Below are positions 34,163-42,506 of a stretch of DNA of 60,329 bases, piece by piece; within the stretch, counting starts at the first letter, position 1, and each line of letters opens with the position of its first letter. Under the pieces are notes generated by a model. It was not told the origin of the DNA, did not search any database, and worked only from the letters and a program-made list of their open reading frames with translations. Both the position numbers and the translations under genes were made by a program. This DNA is from Solitalea agri (lineage in GTDB: Bacteria > Bacteroidota > Bacteroidia > Sphingobacteriales > Sphingobacteriaceae). The stretch is taken from positions 1-60,329 of the forward strand of contig NZ_JAMWYS010000050.1 of the NCBI RefSeq assembly GCF_023914155.1. The letters are read 5' to 3'.

Positions 34163-34295
34163 ACATTAAAAATAGAAAATGTTAAGGTAAATAAAAGGAA
34201 GGTATCATGGATAACAATTGAACGAGTAATAGTTCTTATCAATTTTTCAGAAGAAAAGGGCAAAAAACCATTATTCACAAGCGATTTCATTTGAG

Positions 34296-34303
34296 TATTT
34301 TTG
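34296..34303 (+). promoter_or_regulatory. -7 element of the MFS gene
   Basis: TATTTTTG, 20 bases before the ATG at 34324. It supports that start over the upstream TTG. Confidence 0.5.
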
Positions 34304-34323
34304 CAGTGCCAGTAAATTGTCAT

Positions 34324-35517
34324 ATGGGGGGAACGCTACTACTCAGTTTAAAAAATAAAAGTCCTAAGTCATGGTACCGGGTTTCGGTTGCCGCTCATTA
34401 TTTTATCTATGGACTCGTGTTCGCCAGTTGGGCCAGCAGGATACCGGATATTAAGCAGGCTTTAGGCATGAACGAAGCCGAACTTGGCGGAGTGCTGTTT
34501 TTTATTCCTATCGGACAAATGACAGGAATGGCACTTTCGGGCTGGCTGGTGAACAAATTCGGCAGCAAAAGCATCTTATTGAAAGGAGCAATTCTTTATC
34601 CTTCAATGCTGGTGCTTTTAGGTTTAGCAGGTACTCTTTGGCAACTTTCAATCGGACTATTTCTCTTTGGTATCTCTTCCAATCTTTTTAATATTTCGGT
34701 TAACACCCAAGCTGTGGGAGTTGAAAGACTTTACAAGGGAAGTATCATGGCTTCGTTCCATGGTTTATGGTCATTGGCCGGATTTATTGGTGGCTTGATC
34801 AGCACCTTGATGGTTGCCATGTATATTAGCCCGTTTACCCACTTTTGTATCATTCTTACACTCACACTGCTTATTTTAATGGCAATGAGTGGCTCGGTAC
34901 TTCCACGCGATGAGCAACGTTTGGAAGACAAAAGTTCTATAAGCAAAAACGAAAGAAAGAAATTCACCCTTCCTGATAAACAGATTTGCATACTGGGTTT
35001 AATAGCCTTTGTCTCATTAGTTTGTGAAGGCACTATGTTCGACTGGAGCAGTGTTTATTTTGAAGAAGTGATCAATCCACCTCAAAACCTGGTACGGCTG
35101 GGTTATATAGCAGCCATGTTCAGCATGGCCGGAGGACGGTTTGCAGCCGACAGTTTAATTACCCGTTTTGGTGTGGTTAATATATTGAAACTCTCAGGAA
35201 CTACTGTTGCATGCGGTTTACTTTTATCAACGGTTTTCCCTACCCTGCCTACCGCCACTATTGGATTCTTCTTAATTGGACTAGGCGTTTCAGCGATAGT
35301 TCCGGTGACGTATAGTTTGGCTGGCAGATCAAAAACAATGCAGCCAAGCGTTGCCATTGCCATTGTTTCAAGTATTGGATTTTTAGGATTTTTACTTGGA
35401 CCTCCGGTAATCGGCTTTATTGCACATGCTACAAGCTTACGCTGGGCAATAGGCTCGATTGCTATAATTGCACTACTAATCACCATTCTCGCTCCTCAGT
35501 TGAAAAAGGAAAATTAA
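34324..35517 (+). CDS. Major facilitator superfamily transporter
   Basis: 397 residues from the ATG at 34324, twelve predicted helices. The loop between helices 2 and 3 has GWLVNKFGSKSILLKG, the usual MFS G-x-x-x-D/N-R/K-x-G-x-K pattern, and an equivalent in the second half is ADSLITRFGVVNILKLSG. It resembles the sugar/fucose-permease-like or YbjJ-like group. Substrate and direction are unknown. Its neighbour, a cyclase-family protein, starts 37 bases after its stop. Confidence 0.85.
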   Translation: MGGTLLLSLKNKSPKSWYRVSVAAHYFIYGLVFASWASRIPDIKQALGMNEAELGGVLFFIPIGQMTGMALSGWLVNKFGSKSILLKGAILYPSMLVLLGLAGTLWQLSIGLFLFGISSNLFNISVNTQAVGVERLYKGSIMASFHGLWSLAGFIGGLISTLMVAMYISPFTHFCIILTLTLLILMAMSGSVLPRDEQRLEDKSSISKNERKKFTLPDKQICILGLIAFVSLVCEGTMFDWSSVYFEEVINPPQNLVRLGYIAAMFSMAGGRFAADSLITRFGVVNILKLSGTTVACGLLLSTVFPTLPTATIGFFLIGLGVSAIVPVTYSLAGRSKTMQPSVAIAIVSSIGFLGFLLGPPVIGFIAHATSLRWAIGSIAIIALLITILAPQLKKEN

Positions 35518-35554
35518 TCTTCAATGAGTTATCTTTAGATCAAAAGAAACACTC

Positions 35555-36445
35555 ATGAATAAAAGAGTAAAATTTGATTTCGAGATTTACTTTACCAACG
35601 GAGGTTGCATTAAAGGAGAGGACTTCAGACTTGATATCGTTGGAGATGATATTTCTGACAAAGTCCTGGTTGATTACCTCGTTGACGACATGCGTTTATT
35701 GATGGTAGGTGAAACTAAAATTTTAAAGAAGGAAATAATAACTGAACCTCATAAAAGAAAACCTATTAACGAAACAAACCAAAACTCTTACCTGATCGAT
35801 TTAAGTCATAACATTGAAAACGGTTTAGTTACCTACAAAGGACTTCCCGCTCCTATCATTTGTGATTATTTAAGTCGTGAAGAATCCCGGAAGTTTTATG
35901 CCCCTGGCACCGAATTTCAGATTGGGAAAATTGAAATGGTTACCAATACTGGTACCTATATAGATTGTCCCTTCCACCGGTTTGAAAGTGGCAAAGATTT
36001 CTCGGAAGTCGGTTTGGAAGCATTCACAGATTTGGATGCTGTGGTAATTAGAGTGCCCCATATAGAAACGCTAAGCATTACCGAAGCGCATGTAAGTAAT
36101 TATGAAGTCAGGAACAGGGCCGTTTTAATTCATACGGGTTGGGATGAACACTGGAATACAGAAATGTACTATGAAAATCACCCTCATTTAACAGAACAAG
36201 CGGCGCTATATTTAAGAGATTGTAATGTGAAATTGGTTGGTATTGACTCCCACAATATTGACAACACCAATGGCCGATCGAGGCCTGTGCATACCACCTT
36301 GTTAGGGGCAGAAATTCTGATTGTAGAACATTTATGCAATCTTTATTTGTTACCTGATGATGGCTTTACCTTCAGCGCCATTCCGCCAAAATTTAAAGGG
36401 GTTGGAACATTTCCGGTAAGAGCTATGGCGAAGTTAAAGAGATAA
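35555..36445 (+). CDS. Cyclase family protein (kynurenine-formamidase-like) with altered metal motif
   Basis: 296 residues. Residues 1-72 are an extra N-terminal domain with no recognised family. From about 78 comes the cyclase fold (SYLIDLSHNIENGLVTYKG). The usual metal motif HxGTHxDxPxH reads NTGTYIDCPFH here, with the first two histidines replaced by Asn and Tyr. The later GIDSHNID and HTGWDEHW are kept. It may hydrolyse an amide or lactam, or have lost the standard two-metal site. Confidence 0.78.
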   Translation: MNKRVKFDFEIYFTNGGCIKGEDFRLDIVGDDISDKVLVDYLVDDMRLLMVGETKILKKEIITEPHKRKPINETNQNSYLIDLSHNIENGLVTYKGLPAPIICDYLSREESRKFYAPGTEFQIGKIEMVTNTGTYIDCPFHRFESGKDFSEVGLEAFTDLDAVVIRVPHIETLSITEAHVSNYEVRNRAVLIHTGWDEHWNTEMYYENHPHLTEQAALYLRDCNVKLVGIDSHNIDNTNGRSRPVHTTLLGAEILIVEHLCNLYLLPDDGFTFSAIPPKFKGVGTFPVRAMAKLKR

Positions 36446-36472
36446 TAACTACCAATTTAAGCGAGATTAAGA

Positions 36473-37051
36473 TTAATTAATCGAATTAAATTTCCGTTGC
36501 CACAAAGCCTGCTCGTCTTTCCTCAAGCCATGATCGGTTTCTTCATCATATTGCGTTTGTAAGGCTTTAAGCTCTGCATAATACTTTAGATAAAGTTGAT
36601 GAATAGATTGGGCATAATTCTCATCTAAGCTCAATGAAGCCAATTGGTTCTTAAAATGTTCCGACTGTCGTTTGGTAATATCAAAATGCAATTGTTCATG
36701 CGAAAGCTCATACGCTCCTTTGGCATTTGCTTTCACCCACGATTTACTTTTGATAAAATAAGTAGAAATGATGACGGTAATAACAGTCCTATTCTCATCC
36801 GATAAAGAGCTCCATTTATAACCGAAACCACTATTAGTCATAGCCGCAAATGGAAAATTCTCATTAGGGTTTGCTGCAAAATCTTTCCACTTCAGGCTAG
36901 TTGAAGTAGTGTGATAAATGGTGTCGGATGCATTCGAATAAGGCTTAACAATTTCAACGATCTTTAGCACATATTTATCTTGGGCAAAAGTTGTTTTGGT
37001 AACAATGGAAAGCAACCAAATGGAAACAAGGAGCAATTGAATTCTATTCAT
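36473..37051 (-). CDS. DUF922 secreted zinc-peptidase-like protein
   Basis: 192 residues. A signal peptide (likely cut after TFAQ, residue 24) precedes the DUF922 domain: SDTIYHTTSTSLKWKDF, MTNSGFGYKWSS, and ELSHEQLHFDIT with an HExxH zinc motif (H118, E119, H122). These proteins are thought to be extracytoplasmic metalloproteases. A decayed copy of the same family is at 47499-47811 on the same strand. Confidence 0.82.
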   Translation of the reverse strand: MNRIQLLLVSIWLLSIVTKTTFAQDKYVLKIVEIVKPYSNASDTIYHTTSTSLKWKDFAANPNENFPFAAMTNSGFGYKWSSLSDENRTVITVIISTYFIKSKSWVKANAKGAYELSHEQLHFDITKRQSEHFKNQLASLSLDENYAQSIHQLYLKYYAELKALQTQYDEETDHGLRKDEQALWQRKFNSIN

Positions 37052-37140
37052 TCGTGATGAATGCTATTTAATTATTAGCAGAGGAGAAAATTAGCTAAAT
37101 CATTTATGAAACAGCAAACCCCAAAGAAAAAAGGATGAAT

Positions 37141-37578
37141 TTAGTTGGAGGCCAACCATTCCTTATGGCTCATAATTCCTATCCGATTTTCAGTTAATTT
37201 CAGATAGTTGAGCTTAATGATCCAAATAGTGCCTGTCATAATCTTAGCAAATGGATATTTAGCATAATATGCTTGTTTAGCAAGTTTATGCAAACTTTCT
37301 TCAGGTTCAATTAATACTTCTCCATTAAATTGAACTCCTTGGATATGGGTTTTATCAAGCACATCCTGTCTGACCGCACCGGCAACTTTAACCTGCTCAA
37401 TTGCCATTTGCATATGTTTTGTTGATTCTTTTGATTTAAAAACCAATATATTTTCTTCAGGGTGATATACATAATAACACATGCAACAATGCAGGTCGCT
37501 GAAATCGCTTACTGCTAATGTTAAAACTGTTTGATTAAGTAAAAAGGTAGTTATTTTTTTATCTGGGCTATTCAACAT
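37141..37578 (-). CDS. Pyridoxamine-phosphate-oxidase-fold (YhbP-like) protein
   Basis: 145 residues from the ATG at 37578 (MLNSPDKKITTFLLNQ). An upstream TTG at 37605 is rejected since it lies in the -7 element. Pattern: TVLTLAVSDFSDLHCCMCYYVY, then NILVFKSKESTKHMQMA and a split-barrel GVQFNGEVLIEPEE. These suggest the FMN-binding split barrel shared by PNPOx-like and YhbP proteins. No flavin-specific residues can be confirmed. Function unknown. Confidence 0.65.
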   Translation of the reverse strand: MLNSPDKKITTFLLNQTVLTLAVSDFSDLHCCMCYYVYHPEENILVFKSKESTKHMQMAIEQVKVAGAVRQDVLDKTHIQGVQFNGEVLIEPEESLHKLAKQAYYAKYPFAKIMTGTIWIIKLNYLKLTENRIGIMSHKEWLASN

Positions 37579-37602
37579 CTCGTGCACACTTATTCTTTGC
37601 CG

Positions 37603-37610
37603 CAAAATTA
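37603..37610 (-). promoter_or_regulatory. -7 element of the YhbP-like gene
   Basis: TAATTTTG on the minus strand, 24 bases before the ATG at 37578. Confidence 0.5.
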
Positions 37611-37719
37611 TTGAAAAGGATACTTTCTTAACATGATAAATATCAAGTTCAATAAAATTTCCTTATAAATTGATCAAACCCATTAACTCACAACAAGATT
37701 AAATAACTTTCTAAACAAA

Positions 37720-37750
37720 AAACAGGCTGTCGATGATTATCAGCCTGTTT
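37720..37750 (-). terminator. Terminator of the glycosidase operon
   Basis: Perfect 10-bp stem AAACAGGCTG / CAGCCTGTTT with an 11-base loop, flanked by A and T runs. It follows the last gene of the GH27 operon. Confidence 0.8.
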
Positions 37751-37772
37751 TCATTCTTAAACTTAATATAAA

Positions 37773-39821
37773 CTAGAATTTTAAAGAGAGACTTTTTCCA
37801 TTTTGGATCGTATAGATTTTATTTTTTCCACCTTGTTTAATTTCTAATAAAAGCAGATCGCCTTTCTTTCGTTTAACAGTTAAATCAAACACTTGGTTAA
37901 AAGCATGGATGTTTTTCAATGACATGTAAGGCCAATCGTTGGGTAAATGTGGAGTCAAAATAAATTGACTTAAGCCTGTAGGACGAATACCAAACAAACC
38001 TTCAGTAAAAACACGGCAATATAAACCGCTTTCTGCTGATAAGTGGCGCTGATTTCCTTCCGGAAAGGCTTCTACAGGATAAGGTACGTGCTCGCCCAAC
38101 AAACGCCGTTGTGAATAATAACGCAAATAAGCCATCGATTTTTCTGTTTCGCCTGCAGCCAGCATTCCACGCAAGGCATACAGGGTAGATCGATCCCAGA
38201 AAGTTTTATCGCCGGCTTGGGTAGCCAAGCCATCTGCTGTCCATAAACGTGAAGAAAGTAAGGCATCGATCGTTTCTTTTTTCCGATCTAAAATATTAAC
38301 CGTTAGCGGCATGCAAATCCATGAACGCAAGATGTCGTTTTCTTTGTAATAGCGATAGGTATTAAAGCCTTCCACATTGGCTCCAAAGTAGTTCTCGATC
38401 GCTGTCCGTAGCTTCTGAGCATTATCCTGATAGTTGAGTGCAATCTTTTTATCAAGGTTCAATGAAGTACTTAGCATAGCTGCTGATAATAAAGCATCAT
38501 AATACAAAGTACTGGTGCATAAATTTGCCTTACCGGCAGGGAATCGTCCTTCCAACTCATCACTGTCTGATGTTATTACTCCCTCAGCATTTAGTTTACG
38601 GTGGCAAAATTCTAAACACCATTCGATTAACGGCCATAACTGTTGAGCGGTTTCTTTTTTACCGTAAGCCAGGGCAAAACGTGCCGCACCATAGGCAATC
38701 ATCGCTTGATCGCCCCTATCGCCGGCACCGTTCCAATAACCATCACCTTCGGCAACAATCGAACTTGGAATGGGTTTGTACGAAGGATTCATATAACCTG
38801 CAAACAAACGATAAGCATTTATAGCCGATTGACACGCTAATGAATCGCCCAGCATGGCAAAAAACGGATTCACATACTCAGCCTGGTCATTGGCCCAAAT
38901 CGCTGCATAATAAGATAATCCACCTGGAGCATGCATTAATCCACCCTTAGTAGCGAAAATACTTTCCGTGGCTCTTATCTTGGCAAAGGCAAAAGCTGTA
39001 TTCAATAATGTATCAGGTGTTTGTAATTGCAATAAAGAAGCAAATTCAGCAATTCGTTTTCTTCTGGCTTGTTCCTCATTATTCACATTCACTTTTACCG
39101 TTTGCGATTCGTTTCTTGCCGCCTGATAACTTACTGAGAAAGAAACTGAATCGCCTTGCTTTATCCATTTTATGCCATCATTTATTGTCTGGCAAATAAC
39201 TCTATACGGCCCGTTTACACTTCGTGAGGTATCGGTTTTGGACTCGCGATAAGCATATTCCATTTCGAGTTTTACTGGTTTGGTATCTATATTAACAAAC
39301 ACAAATGTTTCGATTGCCAGAGGTTTATCAACCGAAGGATATAGATAGCGTTTCAGGGTTAATGATTCCTCTTTCTTCAATTTACTATCAATCCCCATAA
39401 TTCCCTTGTGGTAAATTCCGGTAGTTTTTTGAGGGAAATTGCTAAAATGTCGACCATTGATAATATCTGCAGCAAGTGGTTTCCCATCGATGAAAAACCG
39501 AGGCAAGTCATCATCGCCAAATGAGTACATTAAACTGGCATGTGTATCATTTGGTTTCATCCGGAAAGAAGGAAACACCAGCGTTCTGCTCATTGTTAAT
39601 TGCTTTGCAGTATCAACAGTATATTTCAGCCATAATGAAATCTGCTGACCGCTCATTTCAATATGATCAGAATGTGGCAATTTTGAACCTTCTATTTTCC
39701 AGTAAATGCTCCCATTCGGTTCAATACGCCAACGATTTTTGATTGATTGAGCATGAACAATAGAAAAAGTAAAAATGAAAAATAAGAACGCTGATAAACC
39801 TTTCTTAAAAAGTGGAATCAT
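37773..39821 (-). CDS. Six-hairpin glycosidase-like secreted protein
   Basis: 682 residues with a signal peptide (likely cut after HAQ, residue 25). The first 260 residues are beta-rich. The rest is an (alpha/alpha)6 barrel type, with AIWANDQAEYVNPFF, WNGAGDRGDQAMIAYGAARF, and PVEAFPEGNQRHLSAESGLYCRVF. This resembles the six-hairpin glycosidase superfamily (GH15/GH65/GH78/GH95 relatives), but I cannot fix a GH family or name the catalytic acid. It begins 35 bases after GH27 and should act on the same substrate. Confidence 0.7.
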   Translation of the reverse strand: MIPLFKKGLSAFLFFIFTFSIVHAQSIKNRWRIEPNGSIYWKIEGSKLPHSDHIEMSGQQISLWLKYTVDTAKQLTMSRTLVFPSFRMKPNDTHASLMYSFGDDDLPRFFIDGKPLAADIINGRHFSNFPQKTTGIYHKGIMGIDSKLKKEESLTLKRYLYPSVDKPLAIETFVFVNIDTKPVKLEMEYAYRESKTDTSRSVNGPYRVICQTINDGIKWIKQGDSVSFSVSYQAARNESQTVKVNVNNEEQARRKRIAEFASLLQLQTPDTLLNTAFAFAKIRATESIFATKGGLMHAPGGLSYYAAIWANDQAEYVNPFFAMLGDSLACQSAINAYRLFAGYMNPSYKPIPSSIVAEGDGYWNGAGDRGDQAMIAYGAARFALAYGKKETAQQLWPLIEWCLEFCHRKLNAEGVITSDSDELEGRFPAGKANLCTSTLYYDALLSAAMLSTSLNLDKKIALNYQDNAQKLRTAIENYFGANVEGFNTYRYYKENDILRSWICMPLTVNILDRKKETIDALLSSRLWTADGLATQAGDKTFWDRSTLYALRGMLAAGETEKSMAYLRYYSQRRLLGEHVPYPVEAFPEGNQRHLSAESGLYCRVFTEGLFGIRPTGLSQFILTPHLPNDWPYMSLKNIHAFNQVFDLTVKRKKGDLLLLEIKQGGKNKIYTIQNGKSLSLKF

Positions 39822-39856
39822 TTGGCTTAGTTATTTATTTCTTAATTGTTATAAAA

Positions 39857-41038
39857 TCAAAGTGGCAATTTTTTAGTCAATTTTAACATCAGCACGTCAT
39901 GTCCAGGAATAGTACCGACGATATTATCTTTCGTTGTTCCAATATCTTTATGTTTCCAAAGATCTCTGACAGTGTAGGAATCATCAACCTTCATCTTTTT
40001 GATGGTAGTTTTTAAATCCTGGTTAATTGAAATCGGCTGGTTGCTTCTGTTAATGAAACAAAATGCATAATTACCGTCACTTAAAGGTTTAAACCAAACC
40101 TCTAAATCACCATATTTCATCCATCTTGTAGCAGAAATACCCAATTTATCCTGATCAATATCAAGCACCTCTTTGTTTGTTAAAGTTTTTAATGTTTCGG
40201 CCGACATATTACGGATGTCGTTACCTGCAATTAGTGGCGCTGAAAACATGGCCCACATACTCATGTGCAGTCTTTCTTCAGGTTGAGTTAACACTCCATT
40301 GCCAATTTCGAGCATGTCAGGGTCGTTCCAATATCCTGGACCCGAATAATCGCCTATTTCAGTATGTAAATCAATAATTTGCAGTACTCCTAAGCCTCCC
40401 CAATTATTCTTACAATCAAAGCAATTGATAATGTCTTCGGTAGTCCTCCATAAATGTCCAACGGTTTTACCCCATTCCCAAGGCTTGTTAGTACCCCATT
40501 CACAAATACTAAATACAATTGGTCTTCCAGCCTTATAAAGTGCATCTCTCATTGTTGTATAAGAAGCTTCGGCGTTTTGCTTTCCATGATTACACCAGTC
40601 GTATTTCAAGTAATCTACTCCCCAACTGGCATAGATTCTGGCATCCTGAAACTCATATCCCCTGCTTCCAGGTCTGCCTTGGCATGTTGCAGTTCCGGCA
40701 TCAGAATAGATTCCAAATTTTAGCCCTTTTGAATGAACATAGTCAACTAAACTTTTCATTCCCGAAGGAAAACGTTCAGTGTCAGCCATAATATTTCCTA
40801 AACTGTCTCTTCCTATTTGCCAACAATCATCCACAACAACGTATTCATAACCCGCAGCTTTCATCCCGTTAGAAGCCATTGCATCGGCAACCTCTCTGAT
40901 GATGCTTTCATTTATTTTACACTCAAATTTGTTCCAACTGTTCCATCCCATGGGAGGTTTTTGCGCCAAACCTTCAAATTTCTGAGCAAACGTTGAAGAT
41001 AGCGTGATACATAATGCCAAAGTCAATAATATTCTCAT
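39857..41038 (-). CDS. Alpha-galactosidase, GH27
   Basis: 393 residues. Signal peptide cut after TFAQ (residue 19). The catalytic barrel starts KPPMGWNSWNKFEC. The nucleophile is D147 in YLKYDWCN, and the acid/base is the Asp in YWNDPDM (about 241). ADTERFPSGMKSLVDYVHSKGLKFGIYSD is the usual fold core. It removes terminal alpha-galactose in the periplasm or at the surface. A short Greek-key domain ends the protein, typical for GH27. Its promoter carries the candidate GntR operator. Confidence 0.94.
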   Translation of the reverse strand: MRILLTLALCITLSSTFAQKFEGLAQKPPMGWNSWNKFECKINESIIREVADAMASNGMKAAGYEYVVVDDCWQIGRDSLGNIMADTERFPSGMKSLVDYVHSKGLKFGIYSDAGTATCQGRPGSRGYEFQDARIYASWGVDYLKYDWCNHGKQNAEASYTTMRDALYKAGRPIVFSICEWGTNKPWEWGKTVGHLWRTTEDIINCFDCKNNWGGLGVLQIIDLHTEIGDYSGPGYWNDPDMLEIGNGVLTQPEERLHMSMWAMFSAPLIAGNDIRNMSAETLKTLTNKEVLDIDQDKLGISATRWMKYGDLEVWFKPLSDGNYAFCFINRSNQPISINQDLKTTIKKMKVDDSYTVRDLWKHKDIGTTKDNIVGTIPGHDVLMLKLTKKLPL

Positions 41039-41106
41039 AATAAATCAATAATAAGATGTGTTTAACATCCCTTGCATTTAGGATGTTTGGTTTTAAAACA
41101 GATTAA

Positions 41107-41127
41107 TCTATTCTATTCTATACTATT
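41107..41127. promoter_or_regulatory. Candidate GntR operator before GH27
   Basis: On the minus strand AATAGTATAGAATAGAATAG follows the -7 element (41131-41138) at once. It matches the susC site at all but one of about 20 positions when aligned on AATAGTATAG. Confidence 0.6.
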
Positions 41128-41130
41128 AAA

Positions 41131-41138
41131 CAAATATA
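41131..41138 (-). promoter_or_regulatory. -7 element of the GH27 operon
   Basis: TATATTTG on the minus strand. The leader to the ATG is about 90 bases. The operator begins three bases downstream, where a bound repressor would block initiation. Confidence 0.55.
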
Positions 41139-41298
41139 AAAACATTATTCCGTTATCAAAATTTATTTTGATAAACAGGCAGTTAGTTAGTTTTTTGATG
41201 GAAAGCGAATAGAAAATAAAGTCCGAGTAGAAGAAAAAGGCAATATATGATAGGTTAGACCAACATATAGTTAATCGATCTGAATCGTTTTCTAGGTA

Positions 41299-42318
41299 CT
41301 AAAGTGACTTTCTTCTGATTAATGCAGTAGGAATTACTTCGCGGACTTTTTCTTTGGTAAGTACAAAGTGGGCTGCTTTTTTGGCCATTTGAACAAAATC
41401 AGTAGAATAGGTGGTAATGCCATCGCAAATAATTTCTTTGATTGGATCATCGTCCTGAGAAAGAATGCCAACATCTTTTCCCAAGATCAGATTTTGCTCT
41501 TTGCAATCCTTAAGCATCATCCAGGTTTGTGTGTCGTTGGTAGAAAAGTAAACCTTCCCTTTTTCTATTGAACCAGCAATGTACTTTGTTTTAATATCGT
41601 GCTTAATATTTTGATCAGCCACAAACTTTTTAAAGGAAGCGAGAATCTCTTGTGGAGAATCAGAATCAGGGGGTCTTGAAAAGAAAACCAATTCATCAAA
41701 TTGCTTTATCGTATTATGCAGCTCCATCAAAACCTGATAAGTTGATTGTTCAAACTCCTGTACTACATATGAAAAATCCCCGGCAATTTGCTCATAGCGG
41801 TCAATCATTAAGAACTTATTCAATGGAATTGCTTGTAAGATTTCTGCAATTCGTGGATGTGGCATAGGTGCAATAATATACGTAGCATACCTGCCTGCTA
41901 CTTTGTTTACTATGGTTTCAAATATGTCAATGTTATGGTTGTGGAAGAAAATATCGATATGAACACTCGGATCAAGAGCAGCCCTGAATGCATTGTAAAA
42001 AGTTTCCTGAACAGAGTCGAATGCATAGAGAATGAGGGCTATGGTAAGTTTTTGATTCGTATTTTCACTCGCCACAAAATATCCCATTCTATTTTTCGAC
42101 TCAACAATACCTCGCTCAATTAGCTCCTTGTACCCTTTTACAATGGTTTCTCTTGCAAAGCCGGTTTCTTTAATCATACTATTAACAGAAGGTAGCAAAT
42201 CACCTTGTCTAAGTAGCTTTTCATCAATAGCATCTATAAACCCCTGAACTAATCGCTCATGCTTAGAGTAGCCTGAAACTTCTTCCAACTTATGGATTTT
42301 ATCGAAAATGTTCTTCAT
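41299..42318 (-). CDS. GntR-type regulator with sugar-binding sensor domain
   Basis: 339 residues from the ATG at 42318 (MKNIFDKIHKLEEVSG). The longer reading from 42393 is rejected because the promoter and operator lie inside it. The N-terminal winged helix has LRQGDLLPSVNSMIKETGFARETIVKGYKEL (about 36-66), typical of GntR proteins. The rest (about 85-339) is a LacI-type periplasmic-binding fold, e.g. TIALILYAFDSVQETFY, then PHPRIAEIL and GILSQDDDPIKEI. It should sense a sugar from the locus substrate and control susCD, GH27 and itself. Confidence 0.87.
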   Translation of the reverse strand: MKNIFDKIHKLEEVSGYSKHERLVQGFIDAIDEKLLRQGDLLPSVNSMIKETGFARETIVKGYKELIERGIVESKNRMGYFVASENTNQKLTIALILYAFDSVQETFYNAFRAALDPSVHIDIFFHNHNIDIFETIVNKVAGRYATYIIAPMPHPRIAEILQAIPLNKFLMIDRYEQIAGDFSYVVQEFEQSTYQVLMELHNTIKQFDELVFFSRPPDSDSPQEILASFKKFVADQNIKHDIKTKYIAGSIEKGKVYFSTNDTQTWMMLKDCKEQNLILGKDVGILSQDDDPIKEIICDGITTYSTDFVQMAKKAAHFVLTKEKVREVIPTALIRRKSL

Positions 42319-42349
42319 AACAAATTTCAAAGGTGTTATTGTAGGTAAC

Positions 42350-42372
42350 TCTATTCTATTTTGTACCATACT
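42350..42372. promoter_or_regulatory. Candidate GntR operator, autoregulatory
   Basis: On the minus strand AGTATGGTACAAAATAGAATAGA lies downstream of the gene's own -7 element. It shares AGTAT-x-G and AATAGAATAGA with the two other sites but has extra bases between them. Confidence 0.45.
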
Positions 42373-42379
42373 CACAACA

Positions 42380-42387
42380 CAAACATA
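42380..42387 (-). promoter_or_regulatory. -7 element of the GntR gene
   Basis: TATGTTTG on the minus strand, 62 bases before the ATG at 42318. Confidence 0.5.
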
Positions 42388-42431
42388 GAACATTTTTTAA
42401 TTATGCGAATTTATATGAGCGACTGTCATAA

Positions 42432-42476
42432 AAACAAAAGTAGATTGAAGCATGATGCTCCGATCTACTTTTGTTT
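42432..42476 (-). terminator. Terminator of the susCD operon
   Basis: AAACAAAAGTAGAT (42432-42445) and ATCTACTTTTGTTT (42463-42476) are a perfect 14-bp stem, with a nested AGCAT/ATGCT pair in the loop. It separates susD from the GntR gene. Confidence 0.8.
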
Positions 42477-42506
42477 ACTTCTTGACCAAAATATAATTCA
42501 AATAAA

